A stretch of 6,500 nt of DNA, taken from Myxococcota bacterium (GTDB taxonomy: Bacteria; Myxococcota_A; Polyangia; HGW-17; JAJRWW01). Shown piece by piece: positions 1-5,892 of this stretch (position 1 is its first letter; the number at the start of each line of letters is the position of its first letter). The DNA lies in NCBI GenBank assembly GCA_024276595.1, contig JAJRWW010000419.1, forward strand, positions 1 through 6,500, in the 5' to 3' direction. The position numbers and the translations under genes were made by a program. The notes under the pieces were generated by a model, which saw nothing but the letters and a program-made list of their open reading frames with translations, was not told the origin of the DNA and searched no databases.

Positions 1-294
1 AGGACAACTTGCCCATCTCGCAAACGGACACAACCCGTCCCGCCCATTTTGGCCCTAATCCTCGGATGTTGGTCGTCCAGGAGGGGCGCGACGACATGCA
101 CAACGCCTCTTGGCCCAGGGCAGCGCTTTCTCGGCTGGCCTGTCCCCTTCGCCAGGCATCATCTGGGCCTGCGCGCCCTGCTGCTCCTCCGCACCCCGCC
201 CCGCCCCGCCCCGCTCACCGCCCGCGTCCCCTTCGTGCCCGCTGTCCTGCCCCGGCGCTAGAGCTAGAGCTCGATCGCCCTGATCACAGCTCCC
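1..294. other. GC-rich stretch without a supportable gene
   Basis: Two plus-strand frames stay open here from the window edge (to about 261 and 320). Their translations are rich in Pro, Ala and Arg, driven by C-rich simple sequence, and show no domain, so I do not call a gene. Either could still be the tail of a gene starting left of the window. The stretch holds a (CCCCG)4 tract (separate entry) and a small inverted repeat, GAGCT/AGCTC with a 2-nt spacer, at 261-272. I see no hairpin followed by a T-run that would end the minus-strand gene at 295. Confidence 0.5.
194..213 (-). repeat. (CCCCG)4 simple repeat; G-quadruplex motif on minus strand
   Basis: The plus strand reads CCCCG four times in a row. 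On the minus strand this gives four runs of four G separated by single C residues, which meets the strictest G-quadruplex pattern with one-nucleotide loops. It lies about 80-100 nt past the stop codon of the minus-strand gene, so that gene's transcript would carry the G-rich version in its 3' untranslated region if transcription runs that far. The repeat is seen directly; folding and function are inferred. Confidence 0.8.
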
Positions 295-1152
295 TCACTG
301 CAAGGCCAGCTTCACTGTGATTGTTGTTCCCCCTTCTGCTTCCGACCAGACGTGGATGTCTCGGGCAAGGGCCTTGCATGCGGCGATGGCCGCGCCGGGA
401 CCGTCTCGGTGTCGTTCGGGGTGGGCGAGGATCTCCGAGAGCCCGTCGATTGGAGGACCTTCGTCCCGGCTCACCACCACCAGCCCGTGGTGATTGAGAC
501 GCAGCTCGATGGTGCCCCCCGATGCCTGCTGGCTCAGCCTGCGCGCCAGCTCGCTCACCAGGGTGGCAATGCGCGTGCGAAAGAAAAGAGAGGCGCCGTG
601 GTCCTTTGCCAGCACCAGGGCCCTCGTGCGCGCATCCAGGACATCGTAGTCGCTCCGCACCTCCAAGACCATCTCCTCGGATCTCGCGGTGCCTGGAACA
701 TCTGCCGTCCCCTCAGACATGCTCTGGCGTGACACCTTGGGGGGACTGCGCCCACCTGAGCTCAGTGACCCACCTGGCGACACAGCTTCCCTGGAGGCCG
801 TTCCCTTGCGCCGCCAGGCCGAGTAGGATGCGAGGGCAAGAGCCTCCCGGAGGTCTTGCACCTCGCCTTCTGACAAGAACATGGAGGCGCGCCTGCACAG
901 GTAGGCCAACAGGAGCTTTCGCCGGCTGGAGATGCTCCAGTCCACCGGTGAGAAGCCCCCCTGGTCCGCGCAGCTCCCCAAAATGCCTTCACTGATGCCA
1001 TGCGACAGGTGATTTCGGAGACAGGCCGTGAGATCCTGGGGCCAATCGTCCACACGCGTACGGCCAGAGTCCTTGAGACCTACGACCTGCTCGCTCGGGG
1101 ATGACAGCCGTTGTCGCGCAGAGAATCGCCTCTCATCTCCTGATAGAGACAT
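295..1152 (-). CDS. RsbT/RsbW-like HATPase-fold protein with degenerate ATP-site motifs
   Basis: The product is 285 residues. Residues about 159-285 resemble the small GHKL ATPase domain of RsbT/RsbW-type anti-sigma and switch kinases. Landmarks in order are SELARRL (200-206, N-box region), DEGPPI (230-235, G1 box), GPG (251-253) with the following helix, and a final GGTTITV strand. The N-box Asn of the usual SELARN is Arg205, and the second Gly of the usual D-x-G-P-G-I is Pro234, so kinase activity is doubtful. Residues 37-115 look helical and I do not recognise them; 116-158 are a Ser/Gly/Pro-rich linker. I chose the ATG at 1152 because AGGAG lies 8 nt upstream. An in-frame GTG at 1212 with AAAGGA about 10 nt upstream would add 20 residues. 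The gene is divergent from the MR/MLE gene. A role in partner-switching regulation is inferred from fold only. Confidence 0.75.
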   Translation of the reverse strand: MSLSGDERRFSARQRLSSPSEQVVGLKDSGRTRVDDWPQDLTACLRNHLSHGISEGILGSCADQGGFSPVDWSISSRRKLLLAYLCRRASMFLSEGEVQDLREALALASYSAWRRKGTASREAVSPGGSLSSGGRSPPKVSRQSMSEGTADVPGTARSEEMVLEVRSDYDVLDARTRALVLAKDHGASLFFRTRIATLVSELARRLSQQASGGTIELRLNHHGLVVVSRDEGPPIDGLSEILAHPERHRDGPGAAIAACKALARDIHVWSEAEGGTTITVKLALQ

Positions 1153-1231
1153 GGATACAGCTCCTGATGATTGCTGGCCCGAAACGACCTTTCCCTGCAA
1201 AACAGCATACACAGAAATAGTGTCCTTTCAT

Positions 1232-1261
1232 ACTTTATTGTTGCGCATTGTGCACCTACAA
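1232..1261 (-). promoter_or_regulatory. Candidate sigma-70-type promoter for the RsbT-like gene
   Basis: Read on the minus strand, TTGTAG (1261-1256) and TAAAGT (1237-1232) are separated by 18 nt, a reasonable match to -35 and -10 boxes. The surrounding sequence is clearly more AT-rich than the genes on either side. The predicted start of transcription, near 1225, lies upstream of both possible start codons. The -35 box falls inside the repeat array at 1242-1280, so a protein bound there could control the promoter. Prediction from sequence only. Confidence 0.4.
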
Positions 1262-1280
1262 AGTGCACCTAGTGCACCTA
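1242..1280. repeat. Operator-like repeat array, GTGCACCTA x3 plus a variant
   Basis: GTGCACCTA occurs exactly at 1250-1258, 1263-1271 and 1272-1280, and a related TGCGCA lies at 1242-1247. The TGCRC cores begin at 1242, 1251, 1264 and 1273, so the spacings are 9, 13 and 9. Put another way, the 17-nt block at 1242-1258 repeats at 1264-1280 with 14 of 17 matches and a 22-bp offset, about two helical turns. GTGCAC is itself a palindrome. The position between two divergent genes and over a candidate -35 box suggests a regulator binding site; which gene it controls is not known. Confidence 0.6.
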
Positions 1281-1410
1281 TAAATCCGACCGGTTTTGTG
1301 CCTCCCCGCGAGCCTTGCAATGTGGGCATTTGGGTCCAGACCATTGACCCTGCCCTGCCCTTGCTGCAAGCTCTTTGGGCCATGTTGGTGCCTTGAAAGG
1401 GTCCCGAGTC

Positions 1411-2538
1411 ATGAAGGTCACACGCATCGAGGCGCACCACGTCACCCTGCCTCTGGTGGCGCCCTACAAGCTGTCGAGAAGGTACGGCACCGTTACCCAC
1501 GCCCAGGCGGTGATCACCCGGGTGATGACCGACGATGGGCTGGTGGGCATAGGAGAGGCCAACCCCATGCCGCCCTTCACCGAGGAGACATGGGGCGGGG
1601 TCTTCGCCGCCCTGGAGCACCACCTGGGACCGCTGCTGCTGGGAAGCGATCCTCGTGACATCCTCGGCGTCAACCAGCGCTTCGACGCCGCCCTGGCTGG
1701 CAACCTGCTGGCAAAGGGCAGCCTGGACGTGGCCCTGTGGGATCTGCTCGGCAAGTCTCTTGGAGCCCCGGTACACCGGCTGCTGGGAGGGGCTCTCCGA
1801 GACAGGATCCCGCTGCTCTGGCCCCTTGGATCTGGCACCCCAGCCGAGGACGCCGAGCGCATCCAGGAGAAGATGGGCGAAGGCTACCGCACCTTCATGA
1901 TCAAGATGGGCGCCCAACCCATCGAAAAAGAGGTCGCCCGCTGCGAGGCCATCTCTGGCACCTTTGGCGAGGAGATCCGCTACAACGTGGACGCCAACCA
2001 GGGCTGGGACTTGGCCCAGGCGATCGCCTTCATGGACGGCACCGCTGGCATCCCCATCGACTTCGTGGAGCAGCCTCTCCCCCGCTCCGCCTCCTGGGCC
2101 ATGGCTCCCCTGCGCGCCAGGGCCACCCATCCCATCTCCGCCGACGAGGGAGCTCAGACCCTGCAGGACGCAGCCAAGCTGGCCTCCAGCCACGCGGTGG
2201 ACATCTTCTCCCTGAAGATATCCAAAAATGGCGGCATCACCCGTGCCCGCCAGGTGGCCACCGTGGCCAACGCCTTTGGCATCCGCTGCCTGATGAACTC
2301 CATGATCGAGTGCGGCGTCTCCCAGGCAGCCGCTCTGCACCTGGGTGCGGCCACCCCGAACCTCCTTGACTCGGGCCAGTGCTTCATGTCCACCCGCCGC
2401 CTCTCCGAGGATGTCACCAACTTTGGCGACCTCATCACGGCCGCTGTGGCCCGGGTGCCGGACACGCCGGGTCTAGGCATAGACCTGGTGGAGGAGAGCC
2501 TGCGCCACCACACCAGTGAATCCCTGGTGGTGAGCTGA
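1411..2538 (+). CDS. Mandelate racemase/muconate lactonizing enzyme (enolase superfamily) protein
   Basis: The product is 375 residues, normal for the family, with an N-terminal capping domain (about 1-120) and a C-terminal barrel. Members take a proton from the carbon next to a carboxylate, with the intermediate held on Mg2+. Likely metal ligands are Asp194 (VDANQGW), Glu220 (FVEQP) and Asp245 (SADEG). Base residues are Lys165 (IKMG) and Lys269 (SLKISKNGG). The spacing Lys165-Asp194-Glu220-Asp245-Lys269 matches Pseudomonas muconate lactonizing enzyme (Lys169, Asp198, Glu224, Asp249, Lys273, from memory). Met163 stands where the first Lys of the K-x-K motif is expected. The ATG at 1411 is preceded by GAAAGG about 10 nt upstream; an in-frame TTG at 1375 is a less likely start. 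The citrate synthase gene follows after 87 nt. The substrate cannot be named: muconate cycloisomerase, amino acid racemase, dipeptide epimerase and sugar-acid dehydratase are all possible in this family. Confidence 0.92.
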   Translation: MKVTRIEAHHVTLPLVAPYKLSRRYGTVTHAQAVITRVMTDDGLVGIGEANPMPPFTEETWGGVFAALEHHLGPLLLGSDPRDILGVNQRFDAALAGNLLAKGSLDVALWDLLGKSLGAPVHRLLGGALRDRIPLLWPLGSGTPAEDAERIQEKMGEGYRTFMIKMGAQPIEKEVARCEAISGTFGEEIRYNVDANQGWDLAQAIAFMDGTAGIPIDFVEQPLPRSASWAMAPLRARATHPISADEGAQTLQDAAKLASSHAVDIFSLKISKNGGITRARQVATVANAFGIRCLMNSMIECGVSQAAALHLGAATPNLLDSGQCFMSTRRLSEDVTNFGDLITAAVARVPDTPGLGIDLVEESLRHHTSESLVVS

Positions 2539-2625
2539 GCATCTACGAGATCCACCAGCGCCCCCGATGCCCAACGCTCACAGGGCTTCGCAAACCCAGC
2601 GCACCCACATGACGCGCTAGGAGCC

Positions 2626-3780
2626 ATGGAACGGAGAAGCAAGACGATGGAAAAAAAGCGCAAACCACCTGTTCGAGGACTGGAAGGGATCGTGGCCGCG
2701 GACACCCGCCTGTGCTACGTGGACGGTCAGAACGGCAAGCTCTACTACTGCGGCTACGACATCGACGAGCTGGCCGGACGTGTGTGCTTCGAGGAGATCG
2801 TGCACCTGCTGTGGGGCGGCGGATTGCCCGACCTCGACACCCTCGACGACTGGCGACCACAGCTCGTGGCCGAGATGCGGCTGCCCGCCCAGGTGCTGGA
2901 CCTGCTGCGAATGGCCCCCCCGGGAGCCAACCCCATGGTGCTGCTGCGCACCGCGGTTTCTGCTCTGGGTCTTTGGGATCCGGACGGCGGGCGAAACAGT
3001 CTGCCCGCCAACGAGCGCAAGGCTCGGCGAATACTGGCCCAGGTGGCCACGATAGTGGCCGCCATCTACCGCCTGCGACAGGGCGAGCCCATCATCACGG
3101 CGGACAAGTCCCTGGGCTTCGCGGCCAACTTCTTGTACATGTTCCATGGAAAGGTGCCGTCGAAGCAGGACCAGGCCGTCTTCGACACCCTGCTGGTGCT
3201 GCATGCGGATCACGGGCTGGCCGCCTCCACCTTTGCCGCTCGCGCAACGGTGTCCACCCTCGCGGGTATGCACTCGGCCATCGCCGCGGCTCTGGCCAGC
3301 CTGAAGGGCCCCCTGCACGGCGGGGCCAACACCAGAGTCATGGAGATGCTCGAAGACATCGGCGACGCCAAAAGGGTAAAGGCCTATGTCGACGGGATGC
3401 TCTCCAGCGGCCAGCGCATCATGGGCTTTGGTCACCGGGTGTACAAGACCGAGGATCCCAGAAGCCGTCACCTGCGGCGTTTCTCCCAAAAGCTCAGCAA
3501 GCGCGCCAGGACAAAGGCGCTGCTCGAGATATCAAGTCAGATCGAGCGGCACGTGCTGGAGAAGAAGGGCATCTTTCCCAACGTGGACTTCTACTCTGCG
3601 ACAGTGCAGGAGGCCCTGGGCATCCCCAAGGAGTACTTCACCTGCACCTTCGCCATCGCCCGCACGGCTGGCTGGATCGGCCACGTGCTAGAGCAGTTTA
3701 CCGACAATCGGCTCATCCGACCCACGTCCAACTACACGGGCGGATTCGGGAAGAAGTTTGTTCCCGTGGCCAAGCGGTAG
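2626..3780 (+). CDS. Citrate synthase family protein (citrate or 2-methylcitrate synthase)
   Basis: The product is up to 384 residues, the length of the short bacterial/archaeal form. The family condenses acetyl-CoA (or propionyl-CoA) with oxaloacetate in the cytoplasm. Key residues are visible: His196 (HADHG), His231 (GPLHGGAN), His270 (GHRVYK), Arg279 (DPR), Asp321 (NVDFYS), Arg346 (ARTAGW) and Arg365 (LIRP). In pig enzyme numbering, from memory, these match His238, His274, His320, Arg329, Asp375, Arg401 and Arg421. The usual HxLNAST motif reads HGLAAST here, with Ala199 replacing Asn. The start is uncertain: the ATG at 2626 has AGGAG only 2 nt away, while the in-frame ATG at 2647 has GGAG 10 nt upstream and would give 377 residues. 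The closeness of the MR/MLE gene on the same strand suggests co-transcription. Whether this is the main TCA cycle enzyme or an accessory copy cannot be told. Confidence 0.95.
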   Translation: MERRSKTMEKKRKPPVRGLEGIVAADTRLCYVDGQNGKLYYCGYDIDELAGRVCFEEIVHLLWGGGLPDLDTLDDWRPQLVAEMRLPAQVLDLLRMAPPGANPMVLLRTAVSALGLWDPDGGRNSLPANERKARRILAQVATIVAAIYRLRQGEPIITADKSLGFAANFLYMFHGKVPSKQDQAVFDTLLVLHADHGLAASTFAARATVSTLAGMHSAIAAALASLKGPLHGGANTRVMEMLEDIGDAKRVKAYVDGMLSSGQRIMGFGHRVYKTEDPRSRHLRRFSQKLSKRARTKALLEISSQIERHVLEKKGIFPNVDFYSATVQEALGIPKEYFTCTFAIARTAGWIGHVLEQFTDNRLIRPTSNYTGGFGKKFVPVAKR

Positions 3781-3945
3781 CAAGAACCGCTGCACCGAGG
3801 CAGCAAGCGCAGCTCCGTGACTTCGAATCCATGTGGACTGCTTGGTTTTTCGTCCAGGCCGCGCCATTGCGAGCCGCCAGGTAGGCCCGTTGCCTCCCCG
3901 AGACCTTGCTCTCTTCTGCCGATCCTGGCTCCACCGTGCTTTTTC

Positions 3946-3974
3946 TTGCGACCTGTGGGAGTAAGACCTACATT
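3946..3974 (+). promoter_or_regulatory. Candidate promoter for the lipoprotein gene
   Basis: TTGCGA (3946-3951) and TACATT (3969-3974) are separated by 17 nt, each matching 4 of 6 positions of the sigma-70 consensus. Transcription would begin near 3981, leaving a leader of about 63 nt. The 263-nt spacer after the citrate synthase gene supports a new transcription unit here. A 6-bp inverted repeat, AGCGGT/ACCGCT, spans the citrate synthase stop codon (3773-3791) but has no T-run, so it is at most a weak terminator. Confidence 0.4.
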
Positions 3975-4043
3975 GGTACTGCATGCTGGAGACGACTGCG
4001 GCCAGCGAGCACAATGGGCGTGTCGATACAAATGGAGATACCA

Positions 4044-5837
4044 ATGAGACGGATCCAACTGCTTTTGGGAGCCGCGTGTGTCCTTGTGCTGGGGGCCTGC
4101 GGGGACAGCACCTCCTACGACTGCGCCGACAGGGTCGACTGCGCCAACCACGGGGACTGCGTGGAGGGAATCTGCGACTGTGACCAGGGCTTTGCAGGGA
4201 TCCACTGCTCCACCTGCGACCTCTATGGCGGCTACGTGTCCGACGGCGCCGGGGGCTGCATGATCGCCCCCTGCGAGGACCTGGACGGGGACACCCGAGA
4301 AGGCTACGACGAGCAGGTGTGCCCCCTGGGAGATGACCGGTGCGACGACGACCCCGACAACTGGACCGTCGGGGGCTGCAACGGCTGCACGGACGCCGAC
4401 GGGGACGGCCGCGGCATGGGGTGCGACAGGGGGCGCGACTGTGATGACGCCGACGACACCATCTGGGAGGGCTGCAACGCCTGCGTGGACAACGACGGCG
4501 ACCACCACGGGGTGAACTGCTCTGACGGCCCGGACTGCAACGACAACGATCCCACCGTCTACCGGGGCTGCTACCGGGTGGTCTACTGGGGAGACTTCGA
4601 CACCGATGGCCTGTTCGAGGTGGCCAGCCAGTTCTTCCCAGGGGGCGACAGGTCCAAGCTGACCCTGGCTGGCATGGACACATCGGCCCCCCTCGGGGGA
4701 GTGGCGGTCTCCCCAGGCGGAGCACAGGTGGCGGTGGCGGCCACGGACGCCAGCGGTCTGCCAGTGCTGGCCCTCTACACATTGGACGCCACATCGGCTC
4801 CCCTCATGGTGGCCGCTGGCGCCACGGGAGAGTCCATCATCCAGCCCTCGTTCTCTCCGGAGGGAGATCTCCTGGCCTTCCTGTGGAACCAGGGCGGCGG
4901 GGCCTTTGGGCTGTACGTGGTCGACGCCACAGGCGGCACCCCCAGGCGGGTCAGCCCCTCGCCGGGGTGCCCCTCGTGCGATGTCACCTTCTACCGCTGG
5001 GCTCAAACCCAGGGCGCCACCAGGCACGTGGCCTTTTTGGGCGACGTGGAGGCCGACGGCCAGGTGGGCCTTTGGGGCGTGGAGGTCACCGCCGCGTCGC
5101 CGCTCGCCCAGGACATCCTCTCCACCGCCGAGGCCACCACCCCGAGCCTCGTGCCGCTGCTGGGCTTTGACAACGTCGGGCGGGTCTACTTCAGGAGCGA
5201 CTTCGAGGTGGCGGGCACCTATCGGATCTACCGGGCCAACCTGGACGGCTCGGGCAGGGAGCAGGTGCCAGGCACCACCCTCGTGAATGGCGGTGGGGAG
5301 GCCTCGGTGGGCAGCTTCGGCCTGAGCGGCACCGGAACCATGTTGGCCGTGAGCATCGACGCTCCTGCGGCCGGCCTCTTCCAGGTCTACGTGCTGGACG
5401 TCTCGGCGGCGGACCCGGATCGGGTGTCCAACGTCACAGCAGCGCCCCCCGGCCCCGGGAGCCTCTTGGGCCCGGAGCCTGGAACGCCCATAGTCTGGGG
5501 TCCTGAGGAGGAGTACCTCGCGGTGACAGCCGACTGGCCCACCGACGCCAGCGACATGGACGACGCCTACGGGCTCTTCGTGCTACCGGCCACGGGCAAT
5601 GGCGGAGTGCGCCTGCTGGGGGTGCCCAACAATGCCGGGCAGGATGTGCTGGATCTCGCCTTCGCCCCCAGCGGACAGCGGATCTTCGCGCAGGGAGACC
5701 TCGTGGCAAACGACAACATGGAGCTGTTTTTCACAGAGGACATCTGGTCCGTGGACGTGGCCCCCGTGTCGATTCGCATCGAGGACGTTCCAACTGGGGG
5801 CGACGTCTTCGGCTTCGTGGTGGTGGCGGTGCAGTAG
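4044..5837 (+). CDS. Surface lipoprotein: EGF-like module, MopE-type metal-binding repeats, TolB-like beta-propeller
   Basis: The product is 597 residues. A short basic, hydrophobic signal peptide ends in the lipobox LGAC, predicting lipidation at Cys19. Residues 27-55 form an EGF-like module with six cysteines (27, 33, 39, 44, 46, 55). Three Cys/Asp-rich repeats follow at 77-112, 115-144 and 147-176, the last two with a 32-residue period. Motifs such as DADGDG and DCDD or DCNDND resemble the MopE-type 'putative metal-binding motif' and suggest Ca2+ or other metal binding. The rest carries propeller-blade motifs of the PD40/TolB kind, with S-P-x-G type turns near 220, 267, 424 and 540 and a weaker WGPEEE near 485. 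The ATG at 4044 has GGAG 6 nt upstream; the frame stays open to 3906 but lacks such support. Location is probably the outer membrane or cell surface. No enzymatic residues were recognised; a binding or scaffolding role is inferred. Confidence 0.9.
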   Translation: MRRIQLLLGAACVLVLGACGDSTSYDCADRVDCANHGDCVEGICDCDQGFAGIHCSTCDLYGGYVSDGAGGCMIAPCEDLDGDTREGYDEQVCPLGDDRCDDDPDNWTVGGCNGCTDADGDGRGMGCDRGRDCDDADDTIWEGCNACVDNDGDHHGVNCSDGPDCNDNDPTVYRGCYRVVYWGDFDTDGLFEVASQFFPGGDRSKLTLAGMDTSAPLGGVAVSPGGAQVAVAATDASGLPVLALYTLDATSAPLMVAAGATGESIIQPSFSPEGDLLAFLWNQGGGAFGLYVVDATGGTPRRVSPSPGCPSCDVTFYRWAQTQGATRHVAFLGDVEADGQVGLWGVEVTAASPLAQDILSTAEATTPSLVPLLGFDNVGRVYFRSDFEVAGTYRIYRANLDGSGREQVPGTTLVNGGGEASVGSFGLSGTGTMLAVSIDAPAAGLFQVYVLDVSAADPDRVSNVTAAPPGPGSLLGPEPGTPIVWGPEEEYLAVTADWPTDASDMDDAYGLFVLPATGNGGVRLLGVPNNAGQDVLDLAFAPSGQRIFAQGDLVANDNMELFFTEDIWSVDVAPVSIRIEDVPTGGDVFGFVVVAVQ

Positions 5838-5838
5838 C

Positions 5839-5875
5839 CCCCGCCAGGTCGCATCCCCGTCGGGAGACGGCGGGG
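5839..5875 (+). promoter_or_regulatory. Two competing hairpins before the TPR ribosome binding site
   Basis: CCCCGCC (5839-5845) pairs perfectly with GGCGGGG (5869-5875), and GTC (5848-5850) extends the stem to GAC (5866-5868) past a 2-nt bulge. Alternatively CCCCGTC (5855-5861) pairs with the same right arm through GAC and GGGG, closing a GGGA loop. The structure begins 1 nt after the lipoprotein stop codon and ends 2 nt before AGGAG (5878-5882). No T-run follows, so it is not a standard terminator. An RNA stabiliser, attenuator or translation-coupling element are possible readings. Confidence 0.45.
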
Positions 5876-5892
5876 AGAGGAGCCATGCCCAA

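Noticed and set aside
9..320. Plus-strand open frame of 103 codons
   Set aside because: Its start is not supported by a ribosome binding site, the product is Pro/Ala/Arg-rich because of C-rich simple sequence, and its end overlaps the RsbT-like gene. It could be the tail of an upstream gene, but nothing shows this.
1333..1370. Small palindromes GGTC-CA-GACC (1333-1342) and CTTG-CTG-CAAG (1360-1370) plus a TTGACC box (1344-1349) upstream of the MR/MLE gene
   Set aside because: The arms are only 4 bp and no -10 box lies at the right distance from TTGACC, so I do not call a promoter or operator here.
1228..2340. Minus-strand open frame of 370 codons
   Set aside because: It is antisense to the well-supported MR/MLE gene. 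Long antisense frames are common in high-GC genes, and the Gly/His/Val-rich translation shows no domain.
3820..3836. tRNA T-arm-like sequence, CTTCGAATCC
   Set aside because: The flanking bases do not pair as a T stem, and no acceptor, D or anticodon arms could be found around it.
2712..3884. Plus-strand open frame of 390 codons in another frame of the citrate synthase gene
   Set aside because: The translation is Arg/Gly/His/Pro-rich with no motif, while the other frame holds nearly all citrate synthase active-site residues.
3688..5027. Two long minus-strand open frames (3688-4794 and 3732-5027)
   Set aside because: Both are antisense to the lipoprotein gene, cross the citrate synthase end, and have low-complexity Arg/Pro or Val/Ala-rich translations.
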